Shown: piece by piece, positions 24,411-31,856 of the stretch
Layout of the letters: the number at the start of each line of letters is the position of its first letter
Position numbering within the stretch: position 1 is the first letter of the stretch
DNA from: Agromyces sp. CF514
Lineage (GTDB): Bacteria; Actinomycetota; Actinomycetes; Actinomycetales; Microbacteriaceae
Assembly (NCBI RefSeq): GCF_900113185.1
Contig: NZ_FOZD01000001.1
Coordinates: 558,001 to 622,000, forward strand
Length of the DNA stretch: 64,000 nucleotides
Reading direction: 5' to 3'
Position numbers and translations under genes: made by a program
The notes under the pieces: generated by a model
What the model was told of the DNA's origin: nothing
The model's input: only the letters and a program-made list of their open reading frames with translations
Databases searched by the model: none

Positions 24411-25466
24411 CTACAGGTCGATCGGCAGGTTGAACAGGCGCTTGGCGTTGCCGGCGAGCACGAGGTCGCGGTCGGCGTCGCTGATCTCGAGCTCGTGCTT
24501 CACGAACTCGACCCCCTGGCCCATCCAGCTGTAGAACACGGGGAACGACGAGCCGAAGAGGTAGTGGTCGGCGCCGTTGATCTCGAGCGCGGCCTCGACC
24601 TGGGTCTTGCCCCACGAGTGCGGGTGGGTCATGTCGAAGAAGATGTTCTCGTTCAGGTACTGCTTGATCTTCTCGCCGCCCGTCGGGTCGAGGCGCTGCA
24701 TGGCCTCGGCCTTGTTGGTCGCGTGGGGCGTGAGCAGGGCGGTGTTCGCGAACCAGTTGCCGCCCATCATGGTGTGGATGAAGCGCAGTCCGGGCATGCG
24801 GTCGAACATGCCGCTGAAGAGCTCGCGGCCTACGGCGATGCCCTGGTCGATGATGCGGCCGTACTCGCGACGCAGGTTCGTGTAGTCGATGACCGACTTC
24901 CACTCGACGGGCAGCGGCGTGTGGTGCACGATGACCGGGATGTCGAGCTTCTCGATGACCTTCAGGTAGGGCTCGAACACCGGGTCGTCGAGGTAGAGCT
25001 GGCCGTAGTGGCAGGCGAGCTGCACGCCGACCGCGCCGAGGTCGCCGACCGCTCGCTCGAGCTCGTGGATGTTCTCCTTGCCGCCCCACGGCGGCACGCA
25101 CGCGGTGGCGAACAGGCGCCCGCCCGAGCGCGAGACGATCTCGGCGGCGTTGTCGTTCACGGCCCTGCAGGTCTCGAGGCCGAGCCACTCCTGCCAGACG
25201 GGCACGCGCATGATGCCGTAGTCGACGCCCGCCTCGTCCATGGCCGCGAGCTTCGCCTCGGCCGAGTAGTCGCCCTCGACGTAGTTGAGGTTCTGGTGGC
25301 CGGCGGGCTTCTCGAGGATGAGCTGCTTCTTGCCGCTGTCCATCTCGATGACGCGGGCGATCTCGCCGAACCCGCGGGGGGCCGAGTCGAGGAAGCCGTT
25401 CAGGATCTTCTCGTTGGTGAAGAGGTCTTCCGGCAGGTGGTGGATGTTGATGTCGACGACCGTCAT
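24411..25466 (-). CDS. Amidohydrolase-2/ACMSD-like family protein with altered metal-ligand motifs
   Basis: A 351-residue TIM-barrel protein related to 2-amino-3-carboxymuconate-6-semialdehyde and resorcylate decarboxylases. Family marks include VPVWQEWLG, GVQLACHYGQLYLDDP, PVIVHHTPLP and LRFIHTMMGGNWFAN. Two metal-ligand motifs look changed: the N-terminal D-x-H-x-H reads D5-I-N-I-H9-H, and the C-terminal GSDxP motif reads FGSSFP, with Ser307 in place of Asp. The enzyme may therefore be metal-free, use other ligands, or have a new reaction. It is divergent from the dienelactone hydrolase operon and has a candidate GntR site (25530-25542) in its upstream region. A ring-cleavage product decarboxylase or hydrolase is the best guess. 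Confidence 0.8.
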   Translation of the reverse strand: MTVVDINIHHLPEDLFTNEKILNGFLDSAPRGFGEIARVIEMDSGKKQLILEKPAGHQNLNYVEGDYSAEAKLAAMDEAGVDYGIMRVPVWQEWLGLETCRAVNDNAAEIVSRSGGRLFATACVPPWGGKENIHELERAVGDLGAVGVQLACHYGQLYLDDPVFEPYLKVIEKLDIPVIVHHTPLPVEWKSVIDYTNLRREYGRIIDQGIAVGRELFSGMFDRMPGLRFIHTMMGGNWFANTALLTPHATNKAEAMQRLDPTGGEKIKQYLNENIFFDMTHPHSWGKTQVEAALEINGADHYLFGSSFPVFYSWMGQGVEFVKHELEISDADRDLVLAGNAKRLFNLPIDL

Positions 25467-25529
25467 GGTCTGGTGCTCCTTCTCGCTTCTTCGCGTGATG
25501 TCGATTCAGCATAGATGATCGTGTTGGAA

Positions 25530-25555
25530 ATCGTGTGTGATCCTGTGTAGGATCA
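25530..25555. promoter_or_regulatory. Candidate GntR operator A in a divergent promoter region
   Basis: ATCGTGTGTGATC (25530-25542) matches two other sites in the window (29503-29515, 36113-36125) under the pattern ATCGYRYRYGATC. It overlaps a perfect inverted repeat TGATCC-TGTGTA-GGATCA (25538-25555). The site lies between the amidohydrolase (reverse) and dienelactone hydrolase (forward) genes and could control both. Confidence 0.6.
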
Positions 25556-25614
25556 TGATCACGCTCGACGTCGAACGAACCTCGTCGACCTCCGGGCGCA
25601 GAGAGGGGGCCGAC

Positions 25615-26394
25615 ATGGCCGAGCAGATCGAGCTGATCGACCTGGTGCAGCGCGACGTCGCCTACGAGGCGAACGGCACGCGCATGATCGGATGCCTCGT
25701 GGCGCCGACCGATGCAGCGGACGAGCCCAGCCCCGGCATCCTCCTCGTGCACGACGCCTTCGGCCTCGGCGCCGACACGATCGACCTCGCCGCCCGCTAT
25801 GCAGAGCTCGGCTACGCCGTCTTCGCCGCCGACGTGTGGGGCGAGCGCGCCGAGCCGCAGAGCGGCGCCGACATCGGCCGCCTCATCGGATCGATGGCCG
25901 GCAACCGAGACGAATGGATGTCGCGCCTCGCCGCCGCGCACGAGGCCGCAGCCGCCCAGCCCGAGTTCGACGCCGACCGCACGGTGGTCGTCGGCGCCTG
26001 CTTCGGCGGATCGTCGGCCCTCGAGTACGTGCGCACGGGCGGGCGGGTGATCGCTGCCGTGAGCATCCACGGCGGCCTCGACCACGTCGCCCACGACTGG
26101 TCGGCCTCGACTGATACGGCGACCGTGCTGCTCTGCACGGGCGCCGACGACCCCATGGCCGGCCCCGAGCACTGGCAGCCGATCAAGGCCGGCCTCACGG
26201 GCGCGGGCATCGACTGGGAGTTCGACCTCTACAGCGGCACGCAGCACGCCTTCACCAACCCGAGGACCGACGCGCTCGGCATGCCGGGAGCCGCCTTCCA
26301 TCCGCGCAACGCCGCCAGGGCGTGGTCGCGCACCGTCGACTTCCTCGGCGAGGTGACCGGCGCAGCCGCCGGCATCCGCTCGAGCGTCCGTTGA
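25615..26394 (+). CDS. Dienelactone hydrolase family alpha/beta-hydrolase
   Basis: Alpha/beta-hydrolase of the dienelactone hydrolase type. These enzymes open lactones made from cis,cis-muconates in aromatic breakdown. The 259-residue protein shows GILLVHDAFGLGADTIDLA, the nucleophile elbow GACFGG with cysteine as nucleophile, an acidic residue in GADDPM, and the histidine in TQHAFTNP, giving a Cys-Asp-His triad as in true dienelactone hydrolases. I chose ATG 25615 because GAGAGGGGG precedes it; an upstream in-frame ATG at 25537 would overlap the operator. It is the first gene of an operon with the FAD monooxygenase (20-base gap) and probably acts on a ring-opened product. Confidence 0.88.
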   Translation: MAEQIELIDLVQRDVAYEANGTRMIGCLVAPTDAADEPSPGILLVHDAFGLGADTIDLAARYAELGYAVFAADVWGERAEPQSGADIGRLIGSMAGNRDEWMSRLAAAHEAAAAQPEFDADRTVVVGACFGGSSALEYVRTGGRVIAAVSIHGGLDHVAHDWSASTDTATVLLCTGADDPMAGPEHWQPIKAGLTGAGIDWEFDLYSGTQHAFTNPRTDALGMPGAAFHPRNAARAWSRTVDFLGEVTGAAAGIRSSVR

Positions 26395-26414
26395 GTCAGA
26401 GAACAGAGGAACAC

Positions 26415-27707
26415 ATGACCGACATCGCCATCATCGGCGCAGGCCCCGGCGGGCTCGTCGCCGCCCTGCGGCTGCAACGGGCCGGGTTCAGCCCGAAGAT
26501 CTACGAGACCGTGCCGGAGCTGAAGCCGCTCGGCGTCGGCGTCGACATCAAGACCGTGGGCACCCGCGAGCTCGACGACCTCGGGCTGCTCGAGGAGTTC
26601 CGCGCGATCTCGGTCGACGCCGAGGACTCCATCTTCTGCAACCACTTCGGCCAGGAGATCTACGCCGAGAAGTGCGGTGTGCACATGGGCTACGTGCACG
26701 AACAGCGGTTCGTGCACCGCGGCATCCTGCAGATGCTGCTGTTCCGCACGGTGCTCGAGCGCCTCGGCGACGACGCGGTCGTGCTCGGCGCGCGCGTCGT
26801 GCGCTACGACCAGGACGCCGACGGCGTCACGCTCGACCTCGAGCACCGCGACGGTCGAACCGAGCAGGTGCGCCACGAGGCGGTGATCGCCGCCGACGGC
26901 ATCAAGTCGGCCGTGCGCCGCCAGATGCATCCGGGTCTCGCCGAACCCGAGTTCTCGGGCATCACCATGTGGCGCGGCACGACGCTGCGCGAGCCGATCC
27001 GCGGCGGGCACACCATCCTGCACCTCGGCGACCCCCGCATCTCGACGATGATCGTGTACCCGATCGCCGAGGACTTCGAGGGCTCGGGCCTCGACCTCAT
27101 CAACTGGGTCGTCGAGACCAACGGCGAGGAGACCGTCGAAGACTGGAACCAGGTCGCCGACCCCGAGCAGATCATCCCCGCGTTCGACTCGTTGCAGCTG
27201 CCGTTCCTCGACGTGCAGCAGCTCATCCGCGACGCGCGCGAGGTCTACCTCTTCCCGCTCATCCGGCACTTCCCGCTCGACACCTGGGTCGACGGCCGGG
27301 TCGTGCTGCTCGGCGACGCCGCCCACGCGATGTACCCGCGCGGCGGCAACGGCATCACGCAGGCGATGCTCGACGCCCGGGTGCTCACCGAGCAGCTCGT
27401 CGAGCTGGGCGACCCGCGCGAGGCGTTCGCCGCGTACGACCGCGCGCGCCGCGAGATCGTGAACCGCATCGCCGACAACATGCGCGGCGAGGGCTACGAG
27501 GTCATCCGCCGCATCGTGGCCGAGCGCACCGACGGGCAGCCGTTCGACGACATCGAGCAGGTGCTGCCGTTGGCCGAGGCCGACGAGATCTTCTCGAGGT
27601 ACCACGCGCTCGTCGGGGCACCCCGCCCGGGGCACGAGGCCGGCGAGGCGACGGGCTTCCGCACCTGGGAGGCCGCGCAGGTCGAGGCCGGTGTCGCGCA
27701 TGACTGA
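26415..27707 (+). CDS. FAD-dependent monooxygenase (PhzS/salicylate hydroxylase-like)
   Basis: A 430-residue class A flavoprotein monooxygenase that would use NAD(P)H and O2 to hydroxylate an aromatic or heteroaromatic ring. The FAD-binding GxGxxG is IIGAGPGGLVAALRL near the N-terminus, the DG motif is AVIAADGIKSAVRRQM, and the GD motif is GRVVLLGDAAHAMYPRGGNG, whose YPxGGNG form is like that of PhzS-type enzymes. ATG 26415 follows AGAGGA. The gene lies between the dienelactone hydrolase and a SnoaL-like gene, and its stop is eight bases past the next start. It is the probable entry enzyme of the pathway. The substrate is unknown. Confidence 0.9.
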   Translation: MTDIAIIGAGPGGLVAALRLQRAGFSPKIYETVPELKPLGVGVDIKTVGTRELDDLGLLEEFRAISVDAEDSIFCNHFGQEIYAEKCGVHMGYVHEQRFVHRGILQMLLFRTVLERLGDDAVVLGARVVRYDQDADGVTLDLEHRDGRTEQVRHEAVIAADGIKSAVRRQMHPGLAEPEFSGITMWRGTTLREPIRGGHTILHLGDPRISTMIVYPIAEDFEGSGLDLINWVVETNGEETVEDWNQVADPEQIIPAFDSLQLPFLDVQQLIRDAREVYLFPLIRHFPLDTWVDGRVVLLGDAAHAMYPRGGNGITQAMLDARVLTEQLVELGDPREAFAAYDRARREIVNRIADNMRGEGYEVIRRIVAERTDGQPFDDIEQVLPLAEADEIFSRYHALVGAPRPGHEAGEATGFRTWEAAQVEAGVAHD

Positions 27708-28215
27708 GATCAGAACGGCGGATGCCGCGGAGCGCGCCGCGATCCTCGCCCTCGAGGCCACCCGACAGCAGGCGCTCGTCGACGGCGACCTCGACACGCT
27801 CGCGCGCATCTTCGACGACCGGCTCGTGCACATCCACGCGCCCGGCGTCGTGCACGACAAGGCCATGCTGCTCGAGCACGTCGGCACCCGCCGCGCCTAC
27901 CGCTCGATCGAGCGCGGCGGCCTCGACATCCGGGTGGTCGGCGACGTCGCGATCGTCACGGGCCCGATCGTGAACGAACTCGCGAACCCCGACGGCTCGA
28001 TGCGCACGCAGCAGGGCGTCGTCACGCAGGTCGTCGTGCGCGGGGCATCCGACGAGGCCGGAGCCGGGGCGGATGCCGCGTGGCGGTTCCTCAACTTCCA
28101 GCTCACGCCGCGCGGTGACGAGGTCTGGGGCAAGGTCCCCTCCGAGCAGCGCACCACCGCCGAGCCCGCCGAGCCCGCCGCGGCCGTCGATTCCGCCGGG
28201 GAGGCCGCACGATGA
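27700..28215 (+). CDS. SnoaL/NTF2-like (DUF4440-type) protein
   Basis: A 171-residue protein. The first 130 residues fit the NTF2-like cone fold: ALEATRQQALVDGDLDTLARIFDDRLVHIHAPGVVHDK, then RRAYRSIERGGLDIRVVGDVAIVTG and WRFLNFQLTPRGDEVWGKV. The last 35 residues are an Ala/Pro/Glu-rich tail. Such proteins act as small isomerases, cyclases or dehydratases, or as accessory partners of oxygenases. ATG 27700 overlaps the monooxygenase stop, and the protein's own stop overlaps the next start, so it is translationally coupled on both sides. Its place between the oxygenase and the fumarylacetoacetase suggests it handles an unstable intermediate. Confidence 0.78.
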   Translation: MTEIRTADAAERAAILALEATRQQALVDGDLDTLARIFDDRLVHIHAPGVVHDKAMLLEHVGTRRAYRSIERGGLDIRVVGDVAIVTGPIVNELANPDGSMRTQQGVVTQVVVRGASDEAGAGADAAWRFLNFQLTPRGDEVWGKVPSEQRTTAEPAEPAAAVDSAGEAAR

Positions 28216-29084
28216 AGCTCGCCAGGTTCACCGTCGACGGCTCCGCGCCGCGTATCGGCCGGGTCGACGGCGAAGTGCTCGTCGACGTCTCCGACGTGCC
28301 CGGCGTCGGCACTTCGCTCCGGGCGATCCTGCCCGAGCTCGACGCGCTCGCCCCCGCCATCCAGGCGGCCGACGGCCCGACCCGCGCGCTCGCAGACGTG
28401 GAGCTCCTGCCGCCCATCGACGACCCGCAGAAGTACCTCGGCATCGGCATGAACTACCGGGAGCACGCCGAGGAGGCGCGCGCCGCCGGCATCCCGATCC
28501 CGACGAGCCAGCTGTGGTTCAACAAGCAGGTCTCGTGCCTCAACGGCCCGTTCGGCGACATCGTCAAGCCCGACGTCTCCGACGAGCTCGACTACGAGAT
28601 CGAGCTGGGCGTCGTGATCGGCCGCGAGTGCAGGAACGTCTCGGTCGAGGATGCCCGGTCGGTGATCGCGGGGTACCTCGTGGTCAACGACGTGTCGGTG
28701 CGCGACTGGCTGCAGAAGCGCTCGCCGACGTTCACGCTCGGGAAGTCGTTCGACACGCACGGGCCGATCGGACCGTGGCTCACGACCGACGACGAGATCG
28801 TCGACCCGCTCGACCTGCGCATGACGCTCACGGTCAACGGCGAGGTGCGTCAGGACTGGCGCACCGACGACATGATCTCCGACATCTCCGAGCAGATCGC
28901 GTACCTGACGCAGGTGTTCACGCTGAAGCCCGGCGACATCCTCGCGACCGGCACACCGGCGGGAATCGGCGCGCCCACGCGCAACTTCCTCAAGGTCGGC
29001 GATGTCGTGCGGGCCGAGATCGAGGGCCTCGGCGCGATCGAGAACCGGGTCGTCCGCGAGCGTAGTGCGGGGGAGCGACCATGA
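28212..29084 (+). CDS. Fumarylacetoacetate hydrolase family protein
   Basis: A 290-residue FAH-fold enzyme. Relatives hydrolyse, hydrate or decarboxylate diketo acids that arise after extradiol or gentisate-type ring cleavage. Visible are the entry motif KYLGIGMNYREHAEE, then FNKQVSCLNGPFGDI, the metal-binding EIELGVVIGRE (the family E-x-E), VVNDVSVRDW, KSFDTHGPIGPWL and the end GDILATGTPAGIGAP. All catalytic and metal ligands expected for the family look present. It overlaps both neighbours by four bases (ATGA). The position of HpcE- or MhpD-like enzymes after a dioxygenase step fits the extradiol dioxygenase gene at 37177. Confidence 0.9.
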   Translation: MKLARFTVDGSAPRIGRVDGEVLVDVSDVPGVGTSLRAILPELDALAPAIQAADGPTRALADVELLPPIDDPQKYLGIGMNYREHAEEARAAGIPIPTSQLWFNKQVSCLNGPFGDIVKPDVSDELDYEIELGVVIGRECRNVSVEDARSVIAGYLVVNDVSVRDWLQKRSPTFTLGKSFDTHGPIGPWLTTDDEIVDPLDLRMTLTVNGEVRQDWRTDDMISDISEQIAYLTQVFTLKPGDILATGTPAGIGAPTRNFLKVGDVVRAEIEGLGAIENRVVRERSAGERP

Positions 29085-29485
29085 CTCGCGCGACCATCGA
29101 GATCGACGGGTTCGCGCACGTGAACCCGGTGCCCGCCGCGTGCCGCATCGGCCCGTTCGTGCAGTCGGGCGTGCTCACGGCCCGCGACCGGCGGACGGGC
29201 GAGATGCCCGAGGACCTCGACACCCAGGTGGTGCTCGTGTTCGCCCGGGTGCGCGAGGTCATGGCGGCCGCGGGCGGCGACGTCGGCGACATCCTGAAGC
29301 TCACGCTCTGGGTGGCCGACCACCGCGACCGCGAGGGGATCAACCGCGAGTGGGTCGCGATGTTCCCGGATGCCGCGGACCGGCCAGCGCGCATGGTGAT
29401 GGCTGCCCCGCTCGACGGGGGCTCGCTCGTGCAGGCCGAGCTGACCGCGGTGATCGAGCAGCGGCCGGGAGGCGGCATCCGATGA
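29081..29485 (+). CDS. RidA/YjgF family protein (possible aminomuconate deaminase-like)
   Basis: A 134-residue trimeric RidA-fold protein: HVNPVPAACRIGPFVQSG, DLDTQVVLVFARVREVMAAAGG, DVGDILKLTLWVADHRDREGINREW and the C-terminal LDGGSLVQAELTAVIEQ. RidA hydrolyses reactive enamine/imine intermediates; some family members in aromatic clusters are 2-aminomuconate deaminases. The arginine usual in the last strand of canonical RidA (C-A-R-V-E) is replaced by Q-A-E-L, so classical imine hydrolysis is uncertain. It is the last gene of the five-gene operon. With an ACMSD-like protein encoded nearby, a nitrogen-containing ring substrate is possible. Confidence 0.85.
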   Translation: MTRATIEIDGFAHVNPVPAACRIGPFVQSGVLTARDRRTGEMPEDLDTQVVLVFARVREVMAAAGGDVGDILKLTLWVADHRDREGINREWVAMFPDAADRPARMVMAAPLDGGSLVQAELTAVIEQRPGGGIR

Positions 29486-29502
29486 CGCCCATCAAGCAGG
29501 AG

Positions 29503-29515
29503 ATCGCATATGATC
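29503..29515. promoter_or_regulatory. Candidate GntR operator B before the ABC importer
   Basis: ATCGCATATGATC differs at only two positions from site C (36113-36125). It lies 18 bases after the ridA-like stop and 96 bases before the permease ATG, so it could control a separate transporter transcript. Confidence 0.6.
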
Positions 29516-29610
29516 TCACACACGAAACTCAGTCCGGGCAGGAGCCCGGCTCGACCGACCGCACGACGACCGTGCGACGCAATGGTGCGAGGACGGGAGC
29601 AGGAACCCCC

Positions 29611-30624
29611 ATGACGAACACGAAGACCAGCCCCAACGAGACCGTCGCCATCGCGACCGCACGCGAGACGCAGCCCCGATCGTGGATCGGCTGGGCGTCG
29701 TCGCGCTTCTCTGTGATCGCCGTGTGGATCCTGCTGATCGCGGTCTTCGCCGTGCTGCGACCCCAGAACATGTTCCACGCGGGCACCTGGGCGTCGATCT
29801 TCGGCGGGCAGTCCGACCTCGTGTTCCTCTCGGCTGCGCTGCTCTGCACGATCATCGTCGGCGAGTTCGTCGACATGTCGGTGGCGTCGAACTTCGGCCT
29901 CGCGTCGATCCTGACGGTCGTGCTCAACGTGAACCACGGGTGGAACGTCTGGCTCGCCGCCCTCTTCGCCATCGCGATCGCGACGCTCGCGGGCTTCATC
30001 AACGGACTGCTCGTGGTCAGGCTCGGGGTCAACACGATCGTGGTCACGCTCGGCATGGGCACGGTGCTGCTCGGCTGCGCGAGCTGGGCGAGCAACCTGC
30101 AGCCCGTCAGCGGCCTGCCCGCCGAGTTCTCGAAGGTCGCGACCACCACGTTCGGCGGTCTGCCCACGACGTTCTACCTCGCGCTCGTGCTCATGCTCGG
30201 CTTCGCCTACCTGCTGCAGTTCACGCCCCTCGGCCGCAACATGCGCTTCGTCGGCGAGAACCGCGAGGTCAGCCGTCTCGCGGGCGTGCGCGTCAACCGC
30301 ATCCGCATCGGCGCGTTCGTCTCGGCGGGCGTCATCGCCGGCCTCGGCGGGGTGCTCTCGGCCGCCTACTTCGGCGGCGCCGAGGCCATGACCTCGCAGA
30401 CGTACATGCTGCCCATGTTCGCCGCGACGTTCCTCGGCACCGCGATCTTCCAGCCCGGCCGCTTCAACCCGCTCGGCACGCTCGTGGCCGTGTACTTCCT
30501 CGCGACCGGCGTGCTCGGCCTCAAGTTCCTCGGCGCGAGCCCCGCGATCTCGAACATCTTCTACGGCGGCGTGCTGATCATCGCGGTCAGCATCTCCACC
30601 GTGCTCCATCGCCGAACCCGCTAG
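29611..30624 (+). CDS. Ribose-type (CUT2) ABC transporter permease
   Basis: A 337-residue membrane subunit of the RbsC/XylH family with about eight to ten helices. Family features are LRPQNMFHAGTWASIFGGQSD, a loop with GEFVDMSVASNFGLAS, the GFINGLLVVRLGVNTIVVTLG segment and FTPLGRNMRFVGENREVSRLAGVRVN. ATG 29611 has AGGA seven bases upstream; a GTG or ATG further upstream would overlap site B. CUT2 permeases usually import pentoses, but several actinobacterial ones sit in aromatic or alcohol catabolic loci. Its location beside ring-cleavage genes suggests it imports that substrate. The binding protein gene follows after 62 bases. Confidence 0.9.
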   Translation: MTNTKTSPNETVAIATARETQPRSWIGWASSRFSVIAVWILLIAVFAVLRPQNMFHAGTWASIFGGQSDLVFLSAALLCTIIVGEFVDMSVASNFGLASILTVVLNVNHGWNVWLAALFAIAIATLAGFINGLLVVRLGVNTIVVTLGMGTVLLGCASWASNLQPVSGLPAEFSKVATTTFGGLPTTFYLALVLMLGFAYLLQFTPLGRNMRFVGENREVSRLAGVRVNRIRIGAFVSAGVIAGLGGVLSAAYFGGAEAMTSQTYMLPMFAATFLGTAIFQPGRFNPLGTLVAVYFLATGVLGLKFLGASPAISNIFYGGVLIIAVSISTVLHRRTR

Positions 30625-30686
30625 GCGAAGCCCCATCCGCACCACCCGTCCGAACTGTCAACGTCGTCACGTAAGGAACACACAGC

Positions 30687-31856
30687 ATGAACGCATCCTC
30701 CACCCGCCGCATCCGCAGCCTCGTGGCTGCGGGAGCCGTCGCCGTCGGCGCCCTCGCCCTCGTCGGCTGCAGCGATGCCGCCGCCGACACCTCGCCCGCG
30801 GCCTCCTCCTCGGCCTCCGCGGGCGACGCCGACCTCGACGCCGCGCTCGCGGCCGTCTCCGAACCGCTCGACGCGTACCCCGTGCCGACCGAGGCGGTCG
30901 ACGGCGTGGACGCCCTGAAGGGCGAGACCGTCTATTACGTGCCCGTCACGCTGCAGTCGCCGCAGTTCAGCATCGTCAGCGCCCAGCTCACCGAGGCCCT
31001 CGAGTCCGTCGGCATCTCGGTGCAGGTGTGCGACGGCAAGGGCAACCCGAGCGACATCGGCTCGTGCATCGGCCAGGGCACCCAAGCCGGCGCCGCCGCG
31101 ATCGTCACCGACGCGGTGCCGTACGGCCTCGCCGCCAATGCGCTCGACGCGGCCCAAGCGGCCGGCATCCCGGTCGTCATCTCGAACCAGATCCCCGACG
31201 ACAGCCACCCCGCGTCCGAGACCCTCGGCTACGTGCCCGCGGGCGGCTCCGACCAGGAGATCGCGATCGCGCAGTGGATCACGAAGGACTCGGGCGGCAC
31301 CGCGAACATCCTCATCAACCGCACGGCCGACGGCCCCTCGCAGAAGGCGTACGTGCAGGCCGGCACCGACGAGCTCGACGAGATCTGCCCCGACTGCACC
31401 TACACGATCAACGACGTGTCGTCGTCGAACTTCCCGCAGGTCACCCCGTCGGTGAGCGCCGCGCTGCTGAACGACCCGACCATCGGCTACGTCGTGAACG
31501 ACTTCGCGCAGTTCCTGCAGCCGACCCAGGGCGGCGTGCAGGCCGCCGGCATGATGGAGTCCGTCAAGGGCGTGACCGGCTCGGCCGGCATCGGCGCCCT
31601 CCAGGCGCTCGCGTCGAACACCTACCTCTACGCCGCGACCGGACAGGCCAACGCCTACCAGGGCTGGGTCGAGGCCGACCTCGCGCTGCGGCTCATGACC
31701 GGCTCGACGGTGCCCGAGTACACCATCCCGGTGCGCCTCTTCACGCGCGAGAACATCGGCGACGTGAGCCTCACCGAAGAGGCCGAGGCCTCGGGCGAGT
31801 GGTTCGGCCCGACGACGTTCCGCGAGGACTTCGAAGCGCTGTGGGGTGTTGCATGA
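30687..31856 (+). CDS. Periplasmic-binding-protein-type substrate-binding lipoprotein
   Basis: A 389-residue exported lipoprotein with lipobox LVGC (Cys28 or so), a Ser/Ala-rich linker and a type I binding fold as in RbsB-like proteins: ETVYYVPVTLQSPQFS, CIGQGTQAGAAAIVTDAVPYGLA, AAGIPVVISNQIPDD, NILINRTADGPSQKA and IGYVVNDFAQFLQP. Four cysteines in the mature part (VCDGKGNPSDIGSC, EICPDC) could form two disulphides, unusual for a sugar-binding protein. ATG 30687 follows AAGGAACACACAGC. The stop overlaps the ATPase start, so the importer genes form one translation-coupled unit. The ligand is not known. Confidence 0.9.
   Translation: MNASSTRRIRSLVAAGAVAVGALALVGCSDAAADTSPAASSSASAGDADLDAALAAVSEPLDAYPVPTEAVDGVDALKGETVYYVPVTLQSPQFSIVSAQLTEALESVGISVQVCDGKGNPSDIGSCIGQGTQAGAAAIVTDAVPYGLAANALDAAQAAGIPVVISNQIPDDSHPASETLGYVPAGGSDQEIAIAQWITKDSGGTANILINRTADGPSQKAYVQAGTDELDEICPDCTYTINDVSSSNFPQVTPSVSAALLNDPTIGYVVNDFAQFLQPTQGGVQAAGMMESVKGVTGSAGIGALQALASNTYLYAATGQANAYQGWVEADLALRLMTGSTVPEYTIPVRLFTRENIGDVSLTEEAEASGEWFGPTTFREDFEALWGVA

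Noticed and set aside
25467-25614. Start of the dienelactone hydrolase gene at ATG 25537
   Set aside because: It would place the operator inside the coding sequence and add about 26 residues outside the family fold. ATG 25615 has a good ribosome site.
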